Source: Lycium barbarum
Lineage: Eukaryota > Streptophyta > Magnoliopsida > Solanales > Solanaceae
NCBI RefSeq assembly: GCF_019175385.1
Contig: NC_083347.1
Location: 122,954,124 to 123,018,123, forward strand
Length of the DNA: 64,000 bases
Direction: 5' to 3'
Part shown: piece after piece, positions 33,816 through 46,400 of the stretch
How the letters are laid out: every line of letters starts with the position of its first letter
Position numbering within the stretch: the first letter of the stretch is position 1
The notes under the pieces: generated by a model
Told to the model about the DNA's origin: nothing
Database searches by the model: none
What the model saw: the letters and a program-made list of their open reading frames with translations, nothing else
Program-made: the position numbers and the translations under genes

Positions 33816-35947
33816 TAATAGTATGTATCTATCAAAAAAATCAAATTTTGATTAAAAATCAAGTTATCTGTTTCAGAAAACGCATAAAGGATGAACTGCA
33901 GAGTAATGGGATTCCATTCTCCTACACAGAACCCCGCCTTTTTGGTTCATTATCCATATATTACACTACCACGTGTGTCAAGGTCAAGCAAGTACTTCTT
34001 TCTCAAAGTACTTAGGGGGATCAAAATGCTTCTGTCACATACAAGCTATAAATTTTCTCACATGTTAACATTCCATTTGCAGAAGGTATTGGCGTTTTAC
34101 AGATGAACTAACCTAATGTCACAGGAACAAGTTAAACAGATGAACTAACCTGATGTCACAGCAACAAGTTAAATGGGAAACTTAATTTTCAAATACATAG
34201 TGTAGATGCTTCGGGATTTAACTGGATTATTCATTTCAAATAATAAGGTTTCTTTACATACTTTCTTCTTCCTTTATCTAACTCACTTGTGATCTGTGAC
34301 CTTTCGGAGATGCTTCCCATTGGGATGATAGCAAAACCATATTTAATGAAGGGCAAAAATGGGCGGCCGAAGAATAAAAAAGGGGGGAAAAACTTACCAA
34401 AAGTGACAAATGTAACAGAGGATAGATCATTCAAAGTAGTGTGTTTCTCGTTAAGCTCGGCAACATAGCTTTGCAGAATCCCTGGGTAGATCATCTACAC
34501 TACAAAAGTTAAAAGTTCATCCATATACCGTTGCATCTCTTGACCAGCATAATGTAATATTTTACACATGTATAAACTAAATCACTTCAAATTATATGGA
34601 TCTATACTTGATTATTATGTATAGAAACTTATGGGAATGATCAAGTAGGCCAGAAAGTTCTGCATTCTTTACCTCATCTATGTATTTCCTTCATCTTGAA
34701 TCAAGTCGGCACGTTGGGAAGGATCGTCAGAAGGATCATCCAATAGGTCAGTTTGTTTGATTCTGAAGTGTAGAAATTACCAATTAAAAGAGATCCCATA
34801 CGAAATAGAATGAAGCAGACGATACAATACATCGACAATGAATGGGATATTTTTAAATGGCCAACAATTCTCATCCAAATAAGCTTAATTTATCCTATTC
34901 ACTGTGTCCAAGCCTACTAGTTTTTAAGCACAAAGCGCAATTAAAGTGTGGGTTAAAAAAACAAGTGTACCGGAGAAAAAAGTAAGAATATGTGATTAAA
35001 GAAATAAACTTTGCACTTCATGTCAACTAAACCACTCAACTGTGTCTGTGGAACAAAGAATGCTCATTTAGTGAAGAGAAGAGTGACCAACAAAGATAGA
35101 AAATATAGTAGCAATAACTATGCCAAAGCCAAAAATACAGCCATTTTGAAAAATTTATAAAAGTGCATTTCAAAGTTCATCTTGAGTAACAAAAAGGTTT
35201 AACAAAATATTATTTATCAAGATTTCAAAGGTCGCCATAGAAGGTCATTCCCATGTGGTATTATAAGATTTTCAACAGCTACATATCAACTTGTCAGTTG
35301 TGGCTTCTCATCAACTTCAACCTCAAACTGTCCAAATGAATTTTAATAGATGCACTTCATCAAGAAAAGAAACAACACATATTCAGAGATGAAAAATTCA
35401 ATTCAAGCAACAATTTCTCATTGTAAAAATTCTTAGTTGCAGTTCCATTCAAGAAACACAATAGACATATTGGAGTTAGTCAGTTTCGGAAGTGATCAGT
35501 GAAGAACAATAGAGACACACTTTCAAAGTTGGGACAAATAATCTGAATAAGAAGCAACTGTTTTGAGCATAATGCAGAACAAAGTACAATATTCTTATTG
35601 GATACTTTGCCTTTTGAGGATGAGCTCAAGTAAATCCATCTTTCAGAAAGACAAAAGTAACCAAGTTAGAACTGACCTTCACTAATCATCATTCCGGTAC
35701 CATTATCGCAAACAATATTCACTGTCACCTATTTCTATTTAACTGCCAATACAAACAAAACACAGATAAGCAATACTACTTCTGGATATGGTGATAATTC
35801 AGTTAGCGAGATAAGCACATGTATGTATTAAAGAAGAAGAAAGCATCCCAATAACGATAGAGGAGAATCCTAAATGAAGATCTCTTAAATCTTGGACGTT
35901 GCCTTCAATTTGGAAAAACCAAATGACAGAACACTGTATTCTTCGTG

Positions 35948-36083
35948 TTAATTTCTCAGATGGTCACTCAACTAATAGTTATTATCTCAGAAAGTCACCC
36001 TTCTTCTTGAATCCAGTTTTCTTCAACAAAGAAAGTGACTTTCTGAGAGAATAATTATTAGTTGAGTAACCATCTGATAAATC
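35948..36083. mobile_element. Short MITE-like hairpin
   Basis: The left arm (tctcagatggtcactcaact, then tctcagaaagtca) is mirrored by the right arm (tgactttctgagagaat, then gttgagtaaccatctgat). The arms are about 50 bases around a loop of about 35. Confidence 0.65.
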
Positions 36084-36724
36084 CTCTATATTCTTCCCAT
36101 TCTATAATTTTAATTTCTCATATCCCACAGGAGAGGAAAAAAAGAAAACCCAAATTATTCAATCAAGTCAAATATATCAAGATTTGCTGTACTCCATAGT
36201 ATTGTTCAAATACAAGTATACAGAAATCCAAGAAGTTCTTCAAAGGACATATAAATTTCCAATTTCCAACTGAAAAGAGAGCAATAGTGCTCACCTGAGA
36301 TACTGAGAAGGCAACCATAGTCAACCAAGTAATCCCCTCATAATTTCTGTAGATGAAAATGAGAGACAGAAGAACGAGAGAACTCTCTACACAGCTACGG
36401 AGTAGAACATCAGTAAAGCATGAGCTGATAATTAAACTGACTAAAATATCCTTTGACTTCAAATTTATTGACATGAAGCAGCCATGTTGATACCACATGC
36501 TCTTCTATAATAGTAGAAATTCACTAGTTATGAAAGAAATGCAGTTAGGTAAGGCTTGTTGATTCAAACAGTTGGACAGGGTTGCCGATTTCCTTATGAA
36601 CTCTATTATACATTCAAAGATAAAGTATGATTCTTATATACATGGTCGTCAAAAAAGATTCTTTAATCATGTAAAGTTATTTGATATCCTAACACCAAGG
36701 CAAACGATAATCCATTTTCTGTTC

Positions 36725-36727
<3 letters not shown>

Positions 36728-36768
<41 letters not shown>
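36728..36768. repeat. (AT)n microsatellite
   Basis: An uninterrupted run of about 20 AT dinucleotides. Confidence 0.95.
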
Positions 36769-36778
<10 letters not shown>

Positions 36779-37047
36779 AAAACATAATGACTACTGTATC
36801 CATTACATAACATAAGCTAGAGCATATCCATTACACATGAAACATCCAGTATTGAATAACGAGAAAACAGGAAGAGCACTGACCTCTGGAGAAATTTTCA
36901 GTGTTTTCGAAGGCTTCGATCCAAACTCAACTCTGCTATGAAACAATATGTAACAACCATCCAAACAGAGTGTTAGAGCTGAAATGCGGGAGTAGTACAT
37001 GAAGCTGTCGGAGGAGTACTTAACAGCTGAAGAGATCCAAACTCTTA

Positions 37048-37657
37048 GCTACAATTTGGCCATAGATTTTGGATCAAATTTAGGAAATTTATCTTCCGAT
37101 ATATGTTTGGCCATGAAATTTGTCAGATTTTGAAAATTTATCTTCAAAGTATTTTCAAGTTCCAAAAATTGGTTAGAAACTGGCTCAGACCAGTTTTTTG
37201 GCGAAATTTCACTTTCACTCACAAAACTTCGCTAGCGTTTGGCAATAGATTTTGGATCTTGAAAAATTATCTTTAGATATTTGTTTGGCTATGAAATTTG
37301 ATCAGATTTTGAAAATTTATCTTCAAAATATTTTCAAGTTCTCAGACCAATTTTTGGGCAAAATTTCACTTCACCCACAAATCTTCGCTAGCGTTTGGCC
37401 ATAGATTTTAGAAAATTTACTTCAAGTATCTGTTTGGCCATGAAATAGGATCAGATTTTAAAAATTTATCTTCAAAATATTTTAAAGTTCCAGAAACTGA
37501 CTCAAACCAAGTTTTTGGGAGAAATTTCACTTTCACTAACAAAACTTTAAATTTTTTTTCCAAGTAAAATGCATGTCCAAACATAACTTCTAAGTTCCAA
37601 AAATCACAACTTCAAAAAAACTCAAATTTTCAACTTCAAAATCTATGGCCAAATTAG
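37048..37657. mobile_element. MITE-like element with three internal tandem copies
   Basis: The ends are inverted: ctacaatttggccatagatttt at the left and aaatctatggccaaattag at the right. Inside, a block starting tttggccatagattttgga and containing tcagattttgaaaatttatc repeats about three times (37053, 37235, 37393). No protein is encoded. Confidence 0.65.
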
Positions 37658-38104
37658 TCACGTTTTTGGAGCTATATGTACTGAATTGGAGCAATGCTTT
37701 GAGCTATGAATCAAAACCTGTTAGTTCTTCTTTCCTTAGTTCGATTAATTATTTCCTTAGTTAGAATAATTATTACTGCATTTTACTTTTGATTTTGCAA
37801 AATCACAACAAATTGATGGTGCGGTTATTCATTTAGTGAATATAAGCCATGTATTATAGCAAAAAAAATAATTAATGTTTCTACTGATTCTGAAAATAGC
37901 CATTAAAGGATTTGCAAATATTATGATTGAGACCTCATTTGTGAAGGAAAAGTGTGGCGGCTCAGGAGAAGGATTAGGGTTAGAACTGAGAGATAAAACC
38001 CTTAGAAACCGTTTTAAATATCCCGGCCAAAATTAATTTTGGACCGTTCGATCAGTACAATCAGGTGGTCAAGATTTAGGGTCCTAAGATAGTTAAATAA
38101 ATTA

Positions 38105-38594
38105 CGGAAAAGGGCCAATATTACCCCTGAACTTTGACAAATAGTTTATTCATACCCTTTGTTATACTTTAGGGCCAATTATACCCTTACCGTTATACTA
38201 CGGGGTCAATTATACCCTTATGTCTAACAGCTGCCACGTGGAATCATCCCAGCCCTTCAAAATTATTTTCCCTTCAAATAATTTTTTACCCACTAAAATA
38301 ACCCAACCCGACCCGATTTTTTTTTTCTTTCCAGCCAAGGGGTATTGGGTTGGGTCCGTATCAGTTTGGCTGGAAAAAAAATTTCGGGTCGGGTTGGGTT
38401 ATTTTAGTGGGTAAAAAATTATTTGAGGGAAAATAATTTTGAAGGACTGGGGTGATGCCACGTGGCAGCTGTTAAACATAAGGGTATAGTTGATCCCATA
38501 GTATAACGGTAAGGGTATAATTGACCCTAAAGTATAACGAAGAGTATGGATGAACTATTTTTCAAAGTTCAAGGGTAATTTTGGCCCTTTTCCG
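38105..38594. mobile_element. Mutator-type MITE, hairpin form, 490 bp
   Basis: The ends are CGGAAAAGGGCCAA and its complement TTGGCCCTTTTCCG. They are flanked by the exact 9-bp direct repeat AATAAATTA at 38096-38104 and 38595-38603. Nine-bp duplications are characteristic of Mutator-like elements. The arms stay complementary almost to the centre (cagctgccacgtgg against ccacgtggcagctg, and gggttgggtc against gacccgaccc), so a transcript would fold along most of its length. Confidence 0.88.
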
Positions 38595-38951
38595 AATAAA
38601 TTAATATGTATATACTATAAGGCCTTTTTTAAAAAAAAAAAAATAACCTTTAGGCATAAGGTGAGCCCTCAAACTTGGCCTCACTTAACAAATATGTCTT
38701 CGCCCTCCGTCATTGAGTGTGTACAAGTAGGCACCTCAAATTATATAAAGTTGAACACGTAAAGACAAATGTTGATATGACACTAATGTGGCACATAAAT
38801 ATGGAGGTGTCTCCCGGTTCATGGTGGAATCCATTGAATGCGTTGGTAAAGCACGGGATTACGGCCGAAAAGCGGAGGTTAGATGATATTTTGTAAGTTG
38901 GAGTTTTTTTTTTTTTTTTTTTTTTAGTGAATCAGATAATTAATATGTATA

Positions 38952-39520
38952 TTAACTAAAACTACTAGGGGCCTGTAAGCCCCCACTCAGAGAACTATGG
39001 TTTGTAATATTGTTAAGGTTACAAATCGGGATAAAATGATCATAAGTAGTTTTAAATACATCTGCCAAAAAAACATCATGTACAAAAATGGGAGGAGAAG
39101 GTAGAATGTGAGCTCGTCCAAACAGCTTTTGCTTTGCTCCCTTCTTTGCCAAAAGATCAGCTACTTTGTTCTGCTCTCGGTAGTTATGTCTAATTACTGG
39201 ATGGACCAACTCCTCCATTAGTGATCTGCATTCAGAGATAATAGGATAATAAGCAAGGTGACCCTTTTGAAGCATAGTGATTACCTCTGTAGAGTCTGTT
39301 GCAATCTCCAAGGTGTCAGCTTATTTTTCAAAGTAATTTAGAGTCCCTGCATGATAGCACTTAGTTCTGCTAGAGTGTTAGTCGCATTTGGTGCTCCTTT
39401 CATAAATCCAGGTACCCAATCCCTTTATGATTTCTAAACACTCCTCCAATTCCCCCCGTTCCGGGATTTCCTAGACATAAACCATCCGTGTTAAGTGAAG
39501 TTGGAGTGTTTCTACATACA
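38952..39520 (-). pseudogene. Broken RNase H-like (RVT_3) domain
   Basis: The clean part (39311-38952) gives IATDSTEVITMLQKGH, YPIISECRSLMEELV and HNYREQNKVADLLAKKGAK. This is the second half of a plant RNase H-like domain, with the Asp of ATDS and the Asp of VADLLAK. The first half lies upstream (about 39510-39320), where DGLCLGNPGTGGIGGVFRNHKG is readable. It is then followed by frameshifts and stops before the block around the catalytic Glu. Such domains occur in LINE-like elements and in stand-alone plant proteins. No reverse transcriptase is visible next to it. Confidence 0.75.
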
Positions 39521-39886
39521 CTAAGAATCATTTTCATCAAATTTATATATTCCTTCCGTCTCAATATCTATTACTTTTTTGTTTTGCACGCCATATTTAT
39601 TAGGAGCAGAGGTGAATCCAGAATTTCAAGAGAATAGATTTACCATTAGTTATGGAGTTTTTTTTTGTTTCTTTTGCCTTTGATTCGTTGTAGCTTAGCG
39701 CCTATGGGGTTTTTGATTTCTTTTGCCTTTTAGGACTTGGATAATTAGAAATAAAGGGGGGAAAATGCATAAGATGTAATATAAAAAAGAAACATGGCTT
39801 TTACTTTTGGATAATTAGAATTATAGGAAAAAAAAGATTCCGAATAATATAAAAAGCTAAGTTGATGCTTTAGAAAATAAAAGCAA

Positions 39887-39970
39887 AACACGTGCAGGAG
39901 CTTTGGTTCGAACCTGCGACCTTGAGGAGATAAACACAACCCCTAACCCATGCTCCACTTGGCCTAGTAT
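39887..39970 (-). repeat. tRNA-like fragment, probably a tRNA-derived SINE head
   Basis: The minus strand reads ggccaagtggagcatgggtt, then, some 26 bases on, gcaggttcgaaccaaag, which resemble Pol III A and B boxes. The T arm and acceptor stem do not pair as in a working tRNA, so this is a remnant. Confidence 0.35.
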
Positions 39971-40227
39971 GACCATGTGTTCTTTTAGTTAATATTAGAT
40001 ATGTTTTCAGAATTGTACACATGATATATTGAGTTTAATCGAGTAACCATGGATTCATGTGGCCCAAATTTCATACATAAATTCGCCTATGATTAGGAGT
40101 GATATTTAATTAATTTTACCCTTATTTATGCGTAAGTTATAATCTCTCTTCATTAAATGTTTATTCTATTTATGTGTGATATTCATTAATGACATAATTC
40201 TACCAAGGATACAATGGAAAAATAATA

Positions 40228-40446
40228 CTCCCTCTGTTTCAATTTATGTGAACCTATTTCCTTTGTAGTCTGTGTGAAAATGAATGACCTCTTTCGTAAT
40301 TTGGAAACAAATTCACTTTATGAAATGATTTACAGCCACACAAATATTCAAAACTCATTTTAAACCATAAATTTCAAAAGTCTTCACTCTTTCTTAAATG
40401 TGAATCACCCAGTCAAATGAGTTCACATAAATTAAAACGGAGGGAG
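40228..40446. mobile_element. Stowaway-type MITE
   Basis: The ends are CTCCCTCTGTTTCAATTTAT and its partner ATAAATTAAAACGGAGGGAG, flanked by TA on both sides. TA duplications and CTCCCTC ends mark Tc1/mariner-derived Stowaway elements. Confidence 0.88.
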
Positions 40447-40767
40447 TAATTGTGTGTTAAACTTTTAAAATAACAAATTATTGGAAATAACTATTTTTAG
40501 TAATCACAATCAATAATTTGTGAAAGAGGGAGTTTAAGGACCAAAAGGAATGAAGCCCATGCATTAAGGACCACTTTGATCATTTTTCTCTTTTTGGTAC
40601 CGCCAACCTTTTATTTCTCCTACGTATTCTTATGTAAGTCACAATCAGTTGAAATCAAGAAAGGTACGCATGCTATATTTTTCTTGTAGAAATTAAAAAT
40701 CTAGGGTTTTTGATCTTCATTTTTACTTTAACTGTGTATAAAGATTTGCTTTTTGATTATTTAAGGC

Positions 40768-43393
40768 ATGCAAGAAATGGCTAGGGAAAATGTAGGTACT
40801 GTTCCAGGAGAAAAAATGAGGGAAGTTCAAGAGAAGATTAAGAAGATGCGTAGACAGATTGGTGTTGGTGCTGGTCTATTTGTCACACCCCAATTCCACT
40901 AGGGTGTGATGGGCACCCGGCCCCATATCCGGAGCCGAGCGAACCCACAAACCTTTAGGACATATAAAATCTTATTAGGCTTTTAAATCAAATAAAATAA
41001 AATACACGGTATGCTCTCAAAAATATTCTTTTTCGAAGCTTTCCAAATCAACAGAATTTGTGATCATATAGAATTTAACATATAATACAGAATGACATAT
41101 TGACTAATGGAGCCGCTTACACCACTGACATACTATACCCACGACTCTGTCTGCAAAGTCTCTAACATCGATCCAGAGAAAACATACACACAAACTCTAA
41201 CTCGGCAGCACTCCAGGAGCAAATGGAGCTTGCCAACTCTGCTGGAACATCCTCTATAATAACTCCACATCATCTGGGTGTACCTGCGCGGCATGAAACG
41301 CAGCCCCCGAAGAAAGGGGGTCAGTACGGAATAGGTACTGAGTATGTAAAGCATGAAATACAATAAACAGAATCATAATCTGAACAGAGAGTACAAAAAT
41401 AAGTGCAATAACCGGAGTATCAAAAATGGTTACTCATAAAACATAGGTAATGCATGTCAAAACATATGCCATATCCGGCCCCATTATGGGACTCGGTGAA
41501 CAGAACGTGGTCGCCACCCCGTCACTGGCGCCACAACACATCATACTCCAAAGTAGGGAATAGCTCCGTAACAGATCATATCATATCAGAATGTGCACAT
41601 ATCATAACATATCAGATGGCCATATCATATCATATCATCACATATCAGAATATAGGTACATGGCACAGCATACTCCACAACCCATGTACATGTATACCTG
41701 CCCCCTCACATTGAGGCACGGCGAACAATGCAGTGGAATACGCGTGATAACATATCCTGGCCCGGGCTCATTGAAGGAAACATTGAGGCATCCACGAGTA
41801 GAGTAGTGAGAAACTATATGCATCATAAAATATTGAAAAAGATTCGACAAAGTAATCCGAACGATAGGTCATTTAGAAAAGAATCAGACAATAGTCGTAA
41901 TACGTGCCTTTCGGATGCTACGATGGATTTTGTTAAAACAAAACTTCTGAGGTCGTTTGAACATATCAAAATTCATCACGGGACTCAAAGGAATAGTTAC
42001 AACACTTATCGTTTGATAAACGGAACAATGATCAAAAGTTTCCTTTGAATGTCGTGCGAAAATAAGTCCAAAAGAGTGACACAAAGGTCACGGAGATTGT
42101 GGGCCCACCTTGGGTCAAATCGAGGTGGCGTACGGAAATTTACGAACATTAGACTTAATGGAATATTTAAAATAATTATCATTTAGTAGTTGGAAGAATA
42201 GTTAAAACGTTTCCTTTAATATCGCTAAAAAATAAGGCAATAATACAATAGGAGATGAATCGGGAATAGTGGGCCCACCTCGGGTCAACTGAGGTGGCGT
42301 ACACAATTTACGTACGTTACACTTCATGACGTCACTTGTGAGAGTTTTAAAGTAGTCGGGTCCTAGTTGCGCAAGTTCTAGGTGTTCAGGCAATTTTTCC
42401 ACTATTCATAAAATATTTAATTCAATTCTACTGAATGCAAAAGGGGCAAATTTAGGCGCGGATTCCTAAGAGTAGAGTCATCCCCGAGGCTCGTATCCAA
42501 ACCTATCAAACCTAAGACATACCAAGAGAAGGAAAGGTAAAGCTTTACATACCTTATTTGCCTTTTACGCTTATCCAAATTCGAATCTCATTTCCTCCAA
42601 AATCTACAATTGGTCACATTTGCCAAATATTAATCATAAAACTTTAAGAATTCAATCTTAACCAATACTTGTCTACAAAAATTTGGGCAGCATCTCCCCT
42701 ATACATACAACATCCCCGAGATTCTAACTCGGCCAAAATATCAACAACCATACCAAAAACAATACCAATAGCATCAACAATCGATTTGAAACGCATTCTA
42801 ACATAAATCGTCTTCTTTTCTACATAGCGCAATAGCTTCCATTCCAACTTCACATTTTCAAATCAATATCAACATTCTCATATTCATTTACTAATCAAGA
42901 TCACTCCAATACAATTCGGAAGCATTTTATATTATTTTTGCAAAATATTTACAAAATATATAAAAATTCCACCAAAACCATAATTCATCCGAAACTTCTA
43001 ATTTTCGACATAAATATTCATAACACATTTTCATCTTCCAATTTCATTAACAATAATCATAATTTGCACCTTAACAATTTCATTTTCATAATTACATAAA
43101 TCTACCATAAAATCACAAAACTTCTCATAACAACTTAACAACCAATCTTTCATGCCAATATGGACTTACATCCCTCCAAATCCACCAACTAACATAATAA
43201 TTCACATTTAGACTTCACTTCCATAATTACATAAAAACTACATTAAAATCACATAATTTCCTATAATCATTTTCAACAATTTTCCATACCAACTTGAACC
43301 ATTTCCTTCCATTTCCATTACAAGGCTTCAACAACACAATTAACATAACAAATAAAATTGGTTCATCCTTCTACACACATACATACCCATGGC

Positions 43394-43431
<38 letters not shown>

Positions 43432-46400
43432 TCATGCAACTTCCATATTTTTATGAATTCTTATCCTTTCTACATTCCCCAACATAAATAAAACCTTCAT
43501 AACACATAAAAAGGAATTAATTCTTACCTTTTCTTCCTAGCTTCTTCACTTGACCAAAGTGTCAAATCTACGAAACAAGCGACTTATCTTCCGAAATAAC
43601 TACACCACGTTGTAGAGGACCCTTGAATTAGTAGGAATACCACAAGAAAATAATTTTAGAAGCAAGATTTCAAGGGGCAAAAATTTTATGGACATGGCCG
43701 AATGGCCTCTTAAGTTTGCTCTCCAAGTCTTCTTTCTTGAATCTTCTTGAAAATATGATGACAACTAATGGTAGGCATCTTATTTAATCACATGGAATAA
43801 TTAATTAATTCCATGGGCTTGGGCCATGTTGTGGCCGACCACCCCTCTCTTTTGGGCCTCATTTTTCTCTTCTTTTTTTTTGTCATGGGCCTAACCCGGT
43901 TGACCCCGAGTTGGGCCTAGCCCACTGATCTTTCGACCTTAAAACGTCCATATCTCCTTGTACCGAGGTCACCTGTGAACCCACGACCTATGGTTGGAAA
44001 GATAATTCAATTATATACAACTTCTATTTCTTGGCATTTTTCCAAATTCCAAACTTATAATACCGTTTTTGCCCCTCAAAGTCAGGTCACCCGAAAACGT
44101 TTTCTTAAAAATATTCGTTTGGAGGGCTTCCACTTTGATTTGGCCCAAGGGTCCTTCGTGAGTTGTGTTTAACTTTACATATGTGATTCATATAACTTGT
44201 CACATGTTCCAAAAAAAAATCTTGACGTGTGGGCCCCACCTCAGCTTACAAATAATTCGACGTTCAAAAATACGGGATATAACACTATTGTACGTGCATG
44301 CTTATGGTTTTAGAAGGAAGAAGGAACGACGTGAAAAGATTGCTATAGGTATGTATATAATTAGATTGTTTTGCTGTTGAGTAGTACGTAGTAGTATGTG
44401 TTTGTGCAAGTTAACCTAGTTCTTGCATGGCGAATGTGATTATTTTTTAATTTTTTCTAATGTTTTATATGATCGAACATCCACCTGTGCATGTCTTGGG
44501 ATGGGAGCAAAAATATGTTAGTAGTATATAAAATGGGATAATGAATTACTCCTTCTGTCCCATGTGGCATTTTTCGCTTTTTCAGAGTTAATTTGATTAA
44601 ATTTTGAAGCTAAATTGGATTAGATTAATTTAATATTTTAAGATTAAATTTTATGTATTTGAAAACTACATGAAATGTACTATAATTTGCAACTTTTCTC
44701 ATATCAATTTGGTGAAAAATTACGTCTTAAAATGTTGGACAAAGTTCACGCAGTTTGAATATCGGGAAACAAAAAGTGTCACGTAAATTGGGACAGAGGG
44801 AGTATCAATACTCCCTCCGTTTCAATTTGTTTGTTTGATTTTGACTTAGCATGAAGTTAAGAATATAAAGAAGACTTTTGAATCTTGTGGTCTTAAATTA
44901 AATAAATGTAAAATATACCAAAATGCCCTTTAATCTTGTGGTCTTAAACATGTTATGTGGAAAGTTGAAATTAAAGAGTTGTAAAAAAAAAAAGATACGT
45001 AACCTAGTTCTTGGCGAATGTGATTTTGTTTAATCTTTTATGATCGAACATCCATCTATGGATGTATTGGGATGGGAGTAATAATGTGTTATATAAAATG
45101 GGACAAAGAATTATTAATTATAAACTCTAAGGTGTGTTTGGTACGATGGAAAATGTTTTCCAAGAAAATATTTTTCAAGAAAATAAGTGATTTTGCTACT
45201 CATTTTCTTGTGTTTGTTATGCACGTTGGATGGTGGGGGTAGGCTCCCAGGGTGGGAGGCGGGGTAGGTGGTAGGCAGGTAGGCAGGGGTGGGGGTTGGG
45301 TGAGTGGATAGTGCAGGTTGGGTTAGGGATGCGGTGGTGTGTTTATTGATCCGGAAAATGTTTTCCCTTCAATTTTTAAAGAAAACATTTTCTCTTACTT
45401 TAAGGAAAACATTTTTCAAGATATTTAGTGGAACCAAACAAGAAAAAAGAGGAAAACATTTTCCGTACTTACCAAACACATCTTAAGTTGTATTATTTGT
45501 AGCTCTGTATCATTGATGCAATTCCAATCCCAAATGGTATTATCTGTGGCTTTTTGTCTATGTTCTGTACTCAGAGGGAGGTCATTTATATTTAAAAATA
45601 GTTGTACTTAGTACTTCAACAATATTTCTAAACAAATTATTTGAAATTGAAGTATCAACAGTGAATTCGATATGTTTTCCCAATTTATCATTACTAATCA
45701 CTGAACTTATATGTTAGGAGAAAAGAATTTTGTAAGGACCTAGTTGCTAGACTATCAGATAATCTCATGATAAATTCAGATATTTTCTATGTGATGTCAA
45801 ACCTTTTATTCATTCTCAAAAGAACTAACAAGAAATAGGAGGAAAAAAGGAAACATATCAAATTGAATAGAAGTTGAAAGGGGAGAAAGAGAGGAGGTTG
45901 ATATTAATAATGATGATAATAAGGTGATAATGCAAATGTATAGAAGTTAGTCGAGGAGCGCGCAAGCTGGCCCGGACACCACGGTTATAAAAAAAAGTAT
46001 TATGCAAACGGACATGGTGTTAAGGTGTCTCTGGGAGCTATTGGATCAGTTTTGTGACTAAACAGGCATCCAAGAATGCGACCTGCCCTTGCCCTGTCCA
46101 GTTAACTTTCAAAAACATTTGTGATTCCCTCTGCTGTTCTCCGCCCCGCCTCGTCCTAATTATGGACTTTCTTGCCCTACCGCCCTGCCCCCTTGGCGCT
46201 CCTGATGATTAGTTCAAATAATCTATAACAGTGTTATTCTTATGAACTGAAGTTAATAGAGTATTTTCGTTGATTGGTTAATCCCGACAAGTAACTTTTA
46301 TTGACTTCAGAGTCACGGCGGACAATGATGGATGTTGATACTGAGAAAAATGAGAAAAATCTGAACTTGATGGATAGTGAGCTACTAGGAAAAGGTATGT

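Larger units (their letters stand above)
32671..37006 (-). other. Exon-like pieces of an unassigned minus-strand gene or pseudogene
   Basis: Several minus-strand segments have splice-like borders. 36346-36295 follows ctacag and precedes gtgagc (NYEGITWLTMVAFSVSQ). At about 34762-34710 one frame gives LLDDPSDDPSQRADLIQ, closed by TAG near 34688. 34494-34398 follows gtgtag and precedes gtaag (MIYPGILQSYVAELNEKHTT and on). 32736-32671 follows tacag and ends in a stop (VFLSKAAKKKLWKNASPIHN). A further candidate lies near 37000-36885. The phases of the pieces I tried do not join cleanly, so exons are missing, mis-set or broken. I do not recognise the protein. Confidence 0.25.

Noticed and set aside
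39887..39970. Functional tRNA gene
   Set aside because: The T arm and acceptor stem do not pair properly. Better explained as a tRNA-derived SINE remnant.
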